This document shows, piece by piece, positions 31,801 through 44,002 of a stretch of 64,000 nucleotides of DNA. Under the pieces are notes generated by a model. That model saw only the letters and a program-made list of their open reading frames with translations, was not told where the DNA came from and did no database searches. Source of the stretch: Neurospora tetraspora (lineage: Eukaryota > Ascomycota > Sordariomycetes > Sordariales > Sordariaceae); assembly GCF_033439725.1 (NCBI RefSeq), contig NW_026944386.1:2914001-2978000 (forward strand), given 5' to 3'. Positions within the stretch are counted from its first letter, which is position 1, and each line of letters opens with the position of its first letter. The position numbers and the translations under genes were made by a program.

Positions 31801-34011
31801 GGGATCCAACACAAACGGGACCACGAAACTAGCAAACATCAACGGGTGGTACCGTCGTAATGGAGGGTGGTGTGTGCGTTAATGTTCCCCACTAGATTGG
31901 TGAGATTGGTTTTCAACGTCCGCCAGTTCACCAGCTTCGCGGAAGGCCCAACAAGTATTTATGGGTACTTGACAAGACGCAGTCTCAGTATCCTCGCAAA
32001 CCTAAGAAGTTTGATCTCCGGCTCTGTATGTATCTTACCATTCATCAGTCTCTTTGGCCAACCTGTTCCATCTCTTGGGCCTTGCTGGGCTTGGCTATTA
32101 GAACTACTACCTAGCCCTGAGCCCATTCTGCCACCAAATCCTTAACTGCCGCCCGATTCGCGGCGCTGACGACAGTTTGATACAGTGGGACAGGAGATAA
32201 AGCCCAACCGTACCATTCAACACAACACATTTTGTTCAGTTTCCACCCAACCGTTAGCATCGCCTTAAAGTCTCAAAAGGCCCCAGGTGTGACAGCGTAT
32301 CGTAACGGTGTTTTCTATCCATCTTACACTAAACTCTTTTTATGCGGGAGACTGCGCACCGATTGCGCCCTGCTTCTTGAGAAGCGAGAAGGATACTTTT
32401 CAACTACAGAAAAAGATGATGCGTGGGGAGGTGTTGGTCCGGTACACTGCCATGCTTTATGCATGACTTCGTGTCATTGCCCCTGGTCGACTACGCTCCT
32501 AGCTTGCATGTAAGCCAGGTACCAAACAGTCTCCCCGTCCGGCATTTGAGCCTCTGGGAAAGATTTCTGTCCTGTACGGTCAGGAGTTCATCGCCATGGC
32601 GGGTTCCGATCGGTCCACAGTCCGGAAGAAATTGGCTGCCTCTTCGGTGACGTGTGCTTTGCCGAGCACGGGTCCGGAGACTGCTTTCACAGATCTTCAT
32701 GCCCCACCGTTCGATAGAGGCATGACAGCTGGAACGGTACTGGCTTGTGAGAGAATCGTCCTGACTTGTCAGTCAGCCTGATGTGCCGAATCGATTCCCA
32801 GGACAGGCTATCCGGTTGTGACGCTGCGGCCACTATCGAAGCCCATTTGAACCTTCCTTTTGCCCAAGACGCTGTGTGGTAGGACCATAAGGCGTAAAGT
32901 ATCTACTTAAAGCCGTGAGTTTTTCAGAACGGACCAAGCTCAACGATATGCCCACGTTGGATTGTGGACGTGTGGCTGCCATGAGATGGAGACCGACCCT
33001 GTCTGGAACTCTGGATGTCTCTCCGGTGTGTTATTGCTCTAGTTGCGGACCCCCTACCCAGGCGCATCCGTTTACAGGGACCTCCATGACATCTAGGTTC
33101 CGTTCAGTACATCGTAAGTTCTCATCACCAGTACTCCACGTTAAACAAGCACACTCTCTCTTTATACGCTCACGCCCCCCTTGTTATGCCCATGTATCTG
33201 CTCTCTTGGCTGCGAGTATGATGCTTTCAGATCCGTACACGCCCATAAATCCTTTGCATTTGTATCTTTTGACGATTCTATCGTCCCTAGTTTGTATTCA
33301 TCTCTTTCATAGGAGATCCTGGTCTTGTCACGCACCAGCCTCGCCGCCTGGGGAGGTATACAGTTTTCGAGCTCAGAACTCACCTTTCACCCCAATCTGC
33401 AAAGCGCATGTTCCCGGGAATCGCTCAAACCCTTCTTCCCTGCTTCTTAGCTCTGACCTGGCACCGGACGAAAGCTCAAAATATGGAAGAATAACCGTTT
33501 CCTGAACGGAGCTCCAGTTGACCAGTTCATAGATAGAGCAGTCATACGAATTGGCTCTGTCTTTCTGCTCATTAGCCTCGCCCTGAGACCATTGGTCCGA
33601 ACATCACCAATCAACAAACAGACCATCTCGTTCAGGAAGATAAACGACCAGCTCCTTCCGGCTGGATCCCTTTTTCTCGGTCAAAAAGGCACATCTTTGG
33701 ATCGTTTTCCTTCCCCACATGTCTTTGCGCCTCGAGACACCCTTCAACGACAAATCAACCCCTCCTAACGGTCTCACAACAAGTCTTGACCTGCATTAGC
33801 AGAAGGATTCAAGATCCACCTTCTCAGCTTTCATAGCACTTTCGAATAGCCCCGAAGAACTATAACTTCGACGTATTCTCCTCGAGAACTACTCGATCAT
33901 CCATCACTCCGAACCTACCGCGCCAGCTAAGACAATCCAACCGCGAGCCTATTCTTCCTAGGTCTATGAACATCTCTCTATTTTAGTGGAGTCTTTGTAG
34001 ATACCGCCATC
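27154..34011. other. Long gene-poor gap between divergent alf1 and Myb genes
   Basis: Nearly 6.9 kb of normal-composition DNA with only short, overlapping frames, the longest about 190 codons (27633-28205 and 32915-33505). None carries a domain I recognise. The gap holds the alf1 promoter and probably a long regulatory or 5'-leader region for the Myb gene. A 32-base C run lies at 28854-28885. A non-coding transcript or a fast-evolving gene cannot be excluded. Confidence 0.5.
28854..28885. repeat. Homopolymer of 32 C
   Basis: An uninterrupted run of C (G on the other strand) in the alf1-Myb intergenic region. Runs this long are unstable and often mis-sized in sequencing, so the exact length is uncertain. 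Confidence 0.9.
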
Positions 34012-35355
34012 GTGGATATCGCATCACTCCTCAAACGTTCCGACTCAGATGAGGCCCCCGTGGCTCATTCCCGATACGCATCCACAACGACAATACCGCC
34101 TACCACAACGGTGGCACCACCTGCTCTTGGCGGTTCATCATCCGCCACGCTTGCTCCAGCCACTGGCACCCGATCTCCGAGATCTAGCGGTGCCGGCGGA
34201 CCAGGAGCAGGAGGCAGTTTGGGGAAATCAGTGTCAGGAAGCGTCAACTCAGTTCGTCCGGGAAGCGGCGGCGGGAAACGAACCATGCCACCACATACAT
34301 CTGAGTCGCCAGCTAAAAAGCAGAGCAAATGGTCGCCTGAAGAAGACGCACTGATCATCGAGCTTCGCGGAAGCGGGATGAAATGGGACGATATCTCCAA
34401 GCGTCTACCGGGTCGGAGCTCTATCAGCTGCCGTCTTCACTACCAAAACTACCTCGAGAGACGCAGTGAGTGGGATGAGGAGCGCAAGAACAAGCTGGCA
34501 AGGCTCTACGAGAGGTAAGTTTAGACTCCATTCTCCCAGCAGAGATCATACCTAACAATCCACAGGTTTAAACCCGAAATGTGGGCCAAGGTTGCTGAAG
34601 AAATGCAGGTTCCCTGGCGTGCCGCCGAAGCAATGCATTGGCAGCTGGGTGAAGTCGACATGGCCAGACGAGCGGGAGTTGTTCCCTTCGCGCTGACTAC
34701 AGCAGCCTTGGGTGATCCTTCAGTCATGCATCATCGAATGCCTACTTCGAGAGGCCATCATGGTCACTCTCAGTCTCAAGGAAGCCTCCCGAGAGATATT
34801 CCCACTATGCCTTCACCAAGGTACAGCCGCGGCCCCCCTGGACCTCTCATACCACCTCCTTCGTCCGGCGGACGGCCACTGGCAGCTCGACGCGAAAGCT
34901 TACCGACACGATCGTCCTTTGCACCACCCCCTCCGCCACACCATCACAGCGACCCCAGCGGCTATTCGTTGGCGCCAGCTATAGGTCTGGCTCCCATCCA
35001 TACATCGAGCTATACTCATCAGAGCCGTGGGGGAATGCTGCCCAGCGTCGCCGAATTGACGACCGGAGTAAGCCCCTACAGCACGCCTGCATACTCGACG
35101 GGTGGCATGACCAGTATGGTGAGCCCAACCCACAGTGACACGGCTAGCCCTGGACCAACTCACCCTGGTTACTCGGCCTATCCGCCCCTGGAACCACTTG
35201 GAACCGTCAAAAGACGGGCAAGTCCGGAAGCAGGAGGGATACGTGAGACAAGCAGGAGACGGCATCACTTCCAGCCTCGACAGGAGGACGGTTACTCGCC
35301 TATTGGACCGCCACCTGGCATGACATCGTCACGACGTGGACAGAGATTGGAGTGA
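34012..35355 (+). CDS. Two-repeat Myb/SANT DNA-binding protein (start unresolved)
   Basis: Two exons, 34012?-34514 and 34566-35355, joined across a 51-bp intron (GTAAGT...CACAG), encode up to 430 residues. Repeat 1 (about 104-148) holds SKWSPEEDALIIELR and the recognition-helix text GRSSISCRLHYQNYL. Repeat 2 (about 152-200) crosses the splice junction (RKNKLARLYERFKPEMWAKV). The rest is low complexity, rich in Pro, Ser, Gly and His, as is common in fungal regulators. It is presumably nuclear; targets are unknown. No ATG opens this frame: the in-frame stop TGA at 33967 is followed only by a GTG (34012, giving VDIASLLKRSDS), and the first in-frame ATG is at 34285, just before repeat 1. Either an upstream exon supplies the start, or GTG or the internal ATG is used. 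The long upstream gap fits a spliced leader. Confidence 0.8.
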
Positions 35356-37922
35356 GGGAGCCAGTAAAGAGCGAAAGAAGCTTTGGATGGTGTAATTGAA
35401 GGAAAATCTAGACTGCTTCTGTTGGACGAGCTATCACGCATGAAGTTACGTGGTTGAGCTGGGATACTCCGAGGCCGAGGACACGCTTTCTCACCATCAA
35501 AGCTTTCAGCCCGAACCACGACGAGTGTTTTTCCATTCTTCCAGACACGCCCCGCTTACGTGTTTGGTGTCATCAGCGATTCAATAAGCACACGCCTAGA
35601 ACAGATTAACTTTCGTCTTCCCTCAGCGTCACGATCAAACAGGCACAAACACAAACTTTTCATTACCACCGTGACGGGTTTTTATTCGGTTTTATTCGGT
35701 TTCGGCTCGGCTTTTCCTTTCCTTTACTTGATACCACAAATCTAGCACAAAACTCGGATACAACATACGGACACGGATACCGGAAACAGGATACTTTGGA
35801 TACCACACAGACACACCTCAGATACCAGAACCAGTTCATTCGGAGGGAAACTAATGAGGTAGCTTCTACTTTCACACATTCTGTTTTTTTTTGTTGTTGT
35901 TTTTGTTTCTTTTCACACATGTACAGCTTAGTCCCACACGGTTATTTCCTTTGTCCGGTTCAAGGTTCAAACAATACACATTCACCAGAAACTTTGGGTC
36001 CCCAATACAACACATTTATCTCACAGTCTCTTGTTCCCCCCTCTCATGATTCCTGGAACGATTTGATGACATCAGAACACGATATGGCTCTCCTTTCTTT
36101 CTTATCTCTGTGTTAGGTTCTCTTCCTCGGTTTTCTTTTTCTTGGGCGTGACTTCTGGAAATCTCAGTAACACAATGGGCTTCTTCGGCCTGTCTCACCT
36201 GTCTCACCTGTCTCACCTGTTACACCTCATGTTTCCTTTTCCTTGGTAAACATTTTTCAATTGATCACCTTGATAAACTCCCCCCGAAATGACTAGAACT
36301 CAGATCAGATGAGATAGAAAGGCATTTTCTTTGGGAGACACAGCTGGGCAACATGATAGGCTGAACTAGCGGGTTTCTTTCATTCTGTCATTTGCTGGGA
36401 TGGGACCGGGACGGGAACTACCTAGGCAACGAAAATTTAAAACGACCATTCAACGACGAAAACAACCATTCAAGCTCAAGGACGGCGCGGCGCGGCGCGG
36501 TGCGGTGAACAGGACTACCAACGGAAAACGGAACACGGAACACGGGACACGGAAAATACATGGCGAAAACGGCGGGATCAAACGAGAACCATACATTCGG
36601 ATTGGAAGCAAAAGGAGAAAAATCAGCTTGTTTACATTTCTTTTTTATCGTCTTCGGAGATTTCTTAGGGGCTTTCTTTGGGGTAAGCATAGAATGAGAA
36701 CAGAAAAAGATACACAACGGGATTAGGTACGGATCAGGGTTATGAAACTATCATTTTGAACGAATAGGAAAATCAGTTCATCAGTCCTTGCTTTGTTTTG
36801 GTTCGAGAAAATCACCACTCCGGTTCGGGTTGGCTGACAAGTCGAGGGAAATCCGAAATTACTCATTAGAGAAATCTCGAAGGCCCCTTAAGCTGTAGCT
36901 TCGTGAAACGTGAGTAATCTAGTATCAGGTATCAGAATTGTCGTTTGACAAAATAACGGTAAGATTTGGCATGGACGATTGGATACGGATGAATTCCATT
37001 GTTTAGGTTGACAAGGGGTTTCAGCCTAGTTAAGGGGGCTCGGGGGTTGCAGAAACGGAGATTGGGTAGATCGGAAACGGGATCTCAAAAAGAAGGCTTG
37101 CTACTAGCTGTACGATAAACGACGGACGGAGACGGGGACGGGAGTGAAACTAGCTTGAAGATTCCTCGGGTACCTAGAGTACTAGATAGACACTAGGTGA
37201 CATATACTACTGCCAACAATTTCCTACCTAAACATAGACGTAGACTACTGCACTAGGAACATCAGGAACATCAGAGAAACGACAGGAACACCAGGGACAC
37301 GCCAGGGACGAGGTTCCAAAACCAAAAATACATACATATCCACCGTGTGATCACATCACGTCAGAGTTGCCCTGGTTAGTTCAAGGTGGATCAAGTCAAG
37401 TCAGGTCATGAGGACAACACCATCTGTCCCATCTCCCAATGATCGGGTTCAGGTTCAGGTACCGTTCGCTAATCGGTTCAGGTTCAGGTCCCAAGAACGG
37501 AAATCAGGGAAAGGAAATCAGGGCAAGGGGTAAGTCCGTACATAGGACGACCAACTGCAAGTCACCATTCACGCCTGCGGTAGTGTAGTGTTAAAACCAG
37601 GAGACAGAGACGGAGACATGACGCAGGGGTAGGGGCTCTGTCTGCATGATCGGGGTTTGGTTTGAGGGTGCTTTTTGGGCCAATCGCTCAAAGAGCTAGC
37701 AGTAGCGTCAGGCACCGGGACGGTGCCAGTGGGTAGGAGGTCTTGGGTGGGTTGATGTAATGTAATGTGGAATGGAGTCATAATACACTACTCTTTTTTC
37801 TGTTCTATTCTTTCTTCCAGTAGGCATTGGTAGACTGGTAGATCGGTTCTCTTCGCTGCCCTTGAACACTTCAAGCTGGTCGCCGATTCAGTCCTGAGTC
37901 TGCCGACAAGACACATGACTAC
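35356..37922. other. Convergent intergenic region with simple repeats
   Basis: About 2.6 kb between the 3' ends of the Myb and Trm9 genes, expected to hold both 3' UTRs. It has several low-complexity patches: TTTATTCGG repeats near 35680, three to four copies of the 9-mer CCTGTCTCA at about 36189-36224, GGCGC repeats near 36484, and GGTTCAGGTTCAGG near 37445 and 37475. No gene recognised. Confidence 0.5.
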
Positions 37923-39347
37923 CTATGTTTGTACACTATCGTCATTGGTAGCGTGGGTAGCCACGACCCACCAGTTGTCGCGCTCATATCCGCTCATGAC
38001 GACTGCGCCTCGCGCTGCCAACACATCCTCTTCCAACTCACCTTTACGGTAGAGGTGGTAGTAGCGCTGGAAGACTGGGTCGGCGTTGGCGGCGACACCC
38101 CCGGTGTCGGTCTTGGCATCAGGGCCAGCCGCCGCGGCTGCGGCTGCGTCTGCGTCTGCGCTTGCGGGTTCGGTTACGCCCGCCCCCGTGCCGCCGCCGA
38201 TCGCCGTGCTAGTGTCTTTCGGGATGGACGATGATGATAATGTTGATGATGATGTTGGGGTCGCCTCCTTTTCCCCAACACTTTCAGCGGCGATAGCTTC
38301 CTGTGGCTCGCTACTACTCTGGTCCTGCTGCTGCATTGGCGTATTCACCTGCTCCTGCTCCTGCATCTGCTGCTGCTGCCGCTTTTGCTTCTGCTTCCGG
38401 GGCTTTGGCTGCTTTTCCTTCTTGGGTTTGGGTTGTTGACTCTTCAGCACCCAAGGGACCAACAGATCCTGCTCTCCGCCCTCGTCCCATCCACGACGAC
38501 TCTCGCCCTGCTCCAATGCCCAGACGTACACCATGACTTGGCCGCCGGGTCTGACGCATTTCAGGAGCTGTCGAATGGCCTCCTGTCGCCTAGCCCGGGT
38601 GGACATGTGGTGGATGACGGCGATGCAGATAGCAAAGTCAGCTCGGCCTTCACGGAAGGGCAGCGATAGCCCATCGGCCACCAGCACGTCGTTTGCCACT
38701 GCCACCTCCCTGACTGTTTCTTTCCCAATGACGGCATTCGGAGCCTCTGACTCACGCTCGCCGTCTGCTTGTGGTACCTCGCCTTTTTGCTTCTTCTCCT
38801 TCTTGCTGCCACCTGTTTGGGCTCTCGCGACTTCAGCTTCAGGCAGCAGCTGCTGCTGCTGCGGTTTCTGTAGCTCCATCACACGCTCATTGGCATGGGA
38901 AACAAGATTGGCACTCCGATCCGAGCCCACCATGAAGGTGTTCTTGTTGACACCCAAGTACTTGCCATTGCCACAGCCCACATCGAGACCTACGTATCCA
39001 GGCTGCTGGGCATGCAGGAACTGGGCCACGGCAGGCCAGGGCTTGTACCGCGTGGCCGAAAAGTGCGGTGCAATAGCCTCGTACACGTTGTGAACGTTGG
39101 CACGCTCGTAGGCCTCCGCCTCAACTTCTGGGTCCACCGCTACTGCTGGGGTATCTGAGGAGGGCACCACAGTGACGGCACCAGCGTCCCCGGCTGCACT
39201 CGCACCTTGTGCGGTACCTGAAGCTGTCTCTGTACTACTGCCAGGGGCAGAGGCGGCAGAGGCGGCAGTTGATTTCAAAGCTTCCGCTGCTGCCAGTTTC
39301 GCAACAGCATCAGCCGCTGACGCGGAGGGCAGTGAATGTGACCCCAT
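37923..39347 (-). CDS. trm9: tRNA (carboxymethyluridine34-5-O) methyltransferase, Trm9-like
   Basis: A single exon encodes 474 residues from the first ATG (MGSHSLPSAS); codons further upstream begin with TTG. Trm9, with Trm112, methylates carboxymethyluridine at the wobble position of certain tRNAs (mcm5U/mcm5s2U). Family blocks are in order: VHNVYEAIAPHFSATRYKPW (about 84-103), SAM motif I LDVGCGNGKY (121-130), DGLSLPF (225-231), AVIHHMS (243-249), and the C-terminal VFQRYYHLYRKGELEE followed by YERDNWW (about 424-459). Yeast Trm9 is about 280 residues. The extra length here comes from an Ala/Ser-rich N-terminus, a charged Gln/Lys-rich insert at about 155-215, and a Lys/Gln then Ser/Ala-rich insert at about 300-420. 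The inserts interrupt no conserved block and are probably disordered loops. Confidence 0.93.
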   Translation of the reverse strand: MGSHSLPSASAADAVAKLAAAEALKSTAASAASAPGSSTETASGTAQGASAAGDAGAVTVVPSSDTPAVAVDPEVEAEAYERANVHNVYEAIAPHFSATRYKPWPAVAQFLHAQQPGYVGLDVGCGNGKYLGVNKNTFMVGSDRSANLVSHANERVMELQKPQQQQLLPEAEVARAQTGGSKKEKKQKGEVPQADGERESEAPNAVIGKETVREVAVANDVLVADGLSLPFREGRADFAICIAVIHHMSTRARRQEAIRQLLKCVRPGGQVMVYVWALEQGESRRGWDEGGEQDLLVPWVLKSQQPKPKKEKQPKPRKQKQKRQQQQMQEQEQVNTPMQQQDQSSSEPQEAIAAESVGEKEATPTSSSTLSSSSIPKDTSTAIGGGTGAGVTEPASADADAAAAAAAGPDAKTDTGGVAANADPVFQRYYHLYRKGELEEDVLAARGAVVMSGYERDNWWVVATHATNDDSVQT

Positions 39348-41463
39348 CTTAGCGGGGAGTGACAAGGTAAGGAGCGAAGGTCAAGGAAACGGCAATGCGC
39401 ACACAAGCTAGGGGGACTTTGTTGGCAAGGTGATAGCCAGGGGTAGTGAACTCGGGGCAACGCAAGACAAAGCAAGCAAGCACAAGGCGGTGCCTAGGTG
39501 AGATTCCGAATTGAATGATACCCAACTCAACCACTGGGCTCCAAAAAATCTCTTCTTTTCTCTCCCGACAAGCTGGAATTACCCCTGAGACTAGAGCAGG
39601 AGTGCGTGGGTAGGAGAGAACTGGCCAGCAAGAGCGATCAGGCGGATGGAGGGTCGGGGAGGTCGGGTAATGGGCCGGGTGGGCTTAGCTGGCCGGGCAA
39701 GGTGGAATGGTGTGTTGTGAAGGTGTTGCGTGTATTGTGTTGTCCAGGAAGTTGCGTTGTCCGGGCTGTGTTTTTCTGGATCAAACGGTTAGGCCGTTAC
39801 CCCGCAGACCGAGAGTGAGCACGGAAGGGCGAGTCTAAGATCTGAGTGACCGAGTCTGAGATCCAAAGTCTGATGGTGAGGACGTTGACTCGTACGCGTG
39901 CAAGACAAGTCTCTCAACACAACACACTTGACCGCTGGTTCGGGCGAGGCTGAGCTTTGCGCAGTGAACCTCCAGGCTAGACCCAAGTGTCTAAGAGGAC
40001 CGGATGAGCAGCCGAAGGAGACGACAGTTGGGGGGTGGCTGTCTCAATGTTCGGACGCCGGCTTGCAGGCTGCAGGACTTGCGCAGGAGTCGCAGGGCTG
40101 GTGGCTCCTTGCCGTGTGCTGGCGCGCTTCGTGCCTCTTCCAGAAGATCCGGTGGCCGTCCGTATAGTGTAGGGCGTCCCGGGGATGATGGGCAGCACAA
40201 TGGGTTGGGATGGGGGTGCAGAAGACGGCGATGGGATTTAACAAACAAACGCACTTGGCGAGGTGTGAAAGGTCAGACGTGAAAAAGAAAGAATAGTGGA
40301 GAGGGTGCAAGGTTCCACCACGGCAACTCCTACCGCTACCGCACCGCTACCGTTCTGCCCTGCACAATGCATGATCAAGGATGCAGTGCCGCCCACGAAC
40401 GGTGGAGTGATGGGGCAACGTCTGTCCAGCAAGTGGTGAGAGGAACAGCTGCCCGGGCCCCGGGCTTGTAGAGTTCGCTCAGGTCCCTACCACGCTGACT
40501 GCATCCCTGACCCATTGGGCACTGAGACCAATTGAGCCAATCCGAGTGGTTCGGAGCTGGCAGCCTGCAGTAGTTGGGTTCTGAAGAAACAGCCATGTCA
40601 TCACCACGGCCGAGGGGAGTTCGTGACGTAAAACGGGTCGACATGGGCGTTCCCGTCGCTAGTGTACGTTCGTTGACGAGGTCCGCTGTTCGAGAGAACG
40701 GAAGAACGTCCAAGTAGAAAGATGAAGTGATGCAGTTGCACTGACCGGCATCATGGAGCTTTTCTCCCCTAGCACTCCTAGGTAGGTACCCCAATATCAA
40801 CACGACCCCCAACTCCCAAAAAAGACCCCCAAAGTGACGTCTGTGCGTGACGGGCTGACGGCGGCTGACGGGCGTCCGCATCCATTTTCTCTCGGAGCCG
40901 CGCCAGCCTTTGACGGTTTCTTCAACATCATCACAACAGTCGCCGTGTACGACGACAGCCCTCGCTCACTCGGTAACATTTGCCGGTCTGTAAAACCTGC
41001 TCAACCTTGCTGTGTACCGTCTTACAGACCGAGTCTGACTCTGATCGGACCCAGAGATGTGGACTCTAGAGGAACCAGAGGGGGCCCGAACGTGCCTGAG
41101 GGTGCACAGGTCTAACTGGTTGTGAGGCTACATCATCGCTTGCTGGCCAGTTTAGTGCCCGCACGCAAGGGGGGACTCCAGCTCCTGCTGGCACGACACA
41201 GAGCGAGGTACAAGGCCGCTACATGAGGGGAACATGGAGACACCTCCAGGTACTTGTTCATCCGACACGTTGGGGGTGCATCCATCACAAGTCTTCTCGT
41301 TGGTTGCGACATTGAATAATTCTCCGATCTCACTTCTCACTTCTCCCATCGATTGACTCCACGTTGGCTCTAATGAACAGCAGTTCGAGCTCGGCTGCAA
41401 TGCTGCGCTGCACACTGCACGCTGCTATGCACTTCAGCTGACGACCTCCTCTAGGTAGTCACT
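39348..41463. other. Intergenic region between trm9 and the MocA-type dehydrogenase gene
   Basis: About 2.1 kb. The right end should contain the 3' UTR of the dehydrogenase gene, the left end the Trm9 promoter. Open frames here (up to about 168 codons at 40375-40881, minus) overlap frames on the other strand and show no domain. Nothing else recognised. Confidence 0.4.
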
Positions 41464-42780
41464 TTACCTCTTGCCCGTGTTCAGGGGGCTCTGCGCATCA
41501 AACACATCAGTCGTGATCAGGTCGGGATACGTCACTCCGCCCTGCTTCAGCGCTTCGTCCATCACCTCCATGATCACCAGGCTCTCCTCCCACGGCATCG
41601 ACTCGCTCTCCTTCTTGCCGTCCCGGATGCAGCGCGCGCACTCGTCGGCCTCCCAGAACATGCCGTGGCCCCAATCATCCCGCTCGGGATCCTTGGGGAT
41701 CGAAAAGTCGACCGTCTCGATCTTGCCGCCGGCATCACTTCGGATCACCTTGTACTGCAGCGGCCGGTACGCCGGTCCCGTCACGTGGATCTCGCCGCCG
41801 GAACCCTGAATCCGGATAGCCGGTCCGCCCGTGTTCTCCTTGTCCACCCCGGTAGCCAGCCGGAGAGAGGTGAGGGCAATGCCCTGGCTCTTGTGTTGCG
41901 GCCACTGCACAATAATGCTGGTGGCCTCGTCGGCGCCCGTATGGTACTTTTGGACGGCCGCCACAACCTTGGGCTTCTCCTTCTCCTTCTGCAGATGGTA
42001 CATGGTCTGGAAGACCCATGTCAGCGAGTAGATGCCGAGGTCAAGAAGGGCGCCTCCAGCCAGGTCCGGGTTGACCATACGGTTAGTGTCGGCGAAGCTA
42101 ACGGTGCCATCAGGCTTGTCATTGCCGAACGACAGATCGGCTATTGTAGCCAGTCAGTCAACATCACGTCGGCATATAGTGAGACGGGATAACGTACCAA
42201 CAACACGGTAGACGGGGCCAATGACTCCAGACTGGATCAACTCCCTGATCTTGATGCTAATGGGCTGATAGCGAGTCCAGACCGCTTCCATGAAAAAGAC
42301 ATTCTTCTCCTTAGCCTTGTCGACCAGCTTGTGGGCCTGCGAGGCCGTCACCGTGAGGGACTTCTCGCACAAGACATTCTTGCCAGCCTCGAGGGCAAGC
42401 ATGGCATTTTGGAAGTGATGGCTGTGCGGGGTGGCCACATAGATGATATCGATCTCGGGGTCGGCGACGAGCTCGTGGTAGGATCCGTAGGCTTTGGCCG
42501 AACTGGGGGCCTTGATCTTGACGAGGAACTCCTCGGCCCTCTCCTTGGCGCTGGACGAGGCCACGGCAACGACCTCGTGGCGGACATCGTGCACTCCGCG
42601 AGTGGTGGTGGGATTGGTGAGCAGATCCCGGGTGAATGCTGATCAGGCGTGTTCTGGTCAGCTTGCTGCGTTGTCATTGTGGTCCAGATGCTCATGGGGT
42701 CATGGGGGAGACTCACCATCAGCAATCCACCCAGTTGCCATGATACCCCACTTGAGGGTAAATGGGGTGTTGGAGGCCAT
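41464..42780 (-). CDS. GFO/IDH/MocA-family dehydrogenase (dihydrodiol / D-xylose 1-dehydrogenase-like)
   Basis: Three exons (42780-42717, 42638-42198, 42140-41464) encode 393 residues. The introns are 78 bp (GTGAGT...GATCAG) and 57 bp (GTACGT...AATAG). The N-terminal Rossmann fold starts LKWGIMATGWIAD (about 9-21). A second hallmark is VATPHSHHF (88-96), followed by EKSL (113-116), equivalent to the EKP motif that contacts NADP in this family. The C-terminal alpha/beta domain includes NPDLAGGALLDLGIYSL, which carries the Gly-x-x-x-D segment seen in dimeric dihydrodiol dehydrogenases and fungal NADP-dependent D-xylose dehydrogenases. Substrate cannot be told from sequence alone; oxidation of an aldose or a trans-dihydrodiol is most likely. 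It is cytosolic by lack of a signal. It diverges from the aldo/keto reductase gene across 1.2 kb. Confidence 0.9.
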
Positions 42781-44002
42781 GGTTGCTGGTTATCTTTCAC
42801 GCGATTCTCTCGGGCCAGAACAGATCAGACGCCAAATAATTGTCGATGGGAAATTTGACAATCAAAACAAGAAGATCGAGGCGAACTGGCGAGTGATAAA
42901 CACAACGTTACATATGTTCCCCTCGTCGTCTTCGATGGGGTCGTTGTTCCCCTCATTCCCACTCACTAACAAATTGACTCCTCCTTGGCCCCATGGGGTT
43001 GATGGCGGCGGGGCACTCGCCGGTTTGGGCGCCCCTAGTAGGCTGTTATACGGGCCGGTCTCGCGGATAAAGCGGCCCCGAATTGCCATGGCAAGAAGAC
43101 TCTAGTGGTTTGCCGGACCAGATCGGTCAATCGGCGCTAGCACTAACAGTTTCTACAGCTTTGCATCCCTTCCTCGTGTTGAATCGTCAGTTGTCGACCC
43201 CTGCCCCGCCCGCAAAGGGAATAGCTAAGAATGAGCCAAATGCGACGACCCCTCCATGGAAAACAGTCTTTGACTGGCCCATCCTCATTGATTGATTCCC
43301 TCGATTTTAACAAGTCCGTCGTATACCCATTTGCCATTGTCGAGTTTGTCACAGTCAAGCCCTGCTAGCCAAGCAATTCTAGACCATCCGATCTACCGAC
43401 CATCCTTATTTCCCTTCGTTTCCCACCCAATCCACCTTGCTGTCGCCAAGAGCTGGTTAACAGAGCCTCGTTGCCTCGTTCATTCAACACCACTCATACC
43501 CGCCGCGGGCTCGACCTGGTTCTGACTCTTTCGGAATGCAGCCAGGCCGGCTATCAGGCATAACATTCAGTCTCGACTGTGCGATCAAATTTCAAAAAGT
43601 GGAAGCAGATGGAAGCTAGGTGCTTCTCTACTGATCACTCCTGCATCGGGCATAGAGGTATACAGTGTAGCTGTACTGGTTTTTCTTTGATTAGGCTCGA
43701 TACGGGTCTGAAGAATTCCAGCCGGGTTCAGCTAGCACACAGTAACTGGCAAGCTCCCCTCCTGATACCTTCCCCCCATCTGAAGCCGGCATCTACCGCT
43801 GCAAGTCATCCGTGGTCTCGACGAGGTTGCCCAATAGAGACGAGGAAGCGCCGAGGGCAAGGAGGCAGTCAGGCAGGAGCAGCAGGAGCAGCTTCCATTT
43901 CCATCAACTGGCACGACTGGCACTCAACTGGCGCCCCTCCTTAGAGGTAGTGCTGCCACATCCCACAAGTCATCCGTACCCGAGACTAGCCCGTATCAGC
44001 TA
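42781..44002. other. Divergent promoter region, dehydrogenase / aldo-keto reductase
   Basis: About 1.2 kb between two oxidoreductase genes transcribed apart, so it should hold both promoters. No reliable TATA box or named binding site was identified. Short frames are not convincing genes. Confidence 0.4.

Noticed and set aside
32915-33505. 196-codon plus-strand frame before the Myb gene
   Set aside because: No recognisable domain. It could be part of a long leader or a chance frame in GC-balanced DNA.
40375-40881. 168-codon minus-strand frame between trm9 and the dehydrogenase
   Set aside because: No domain, poor fit to neighbours' codon use, and no splice-linked extension.
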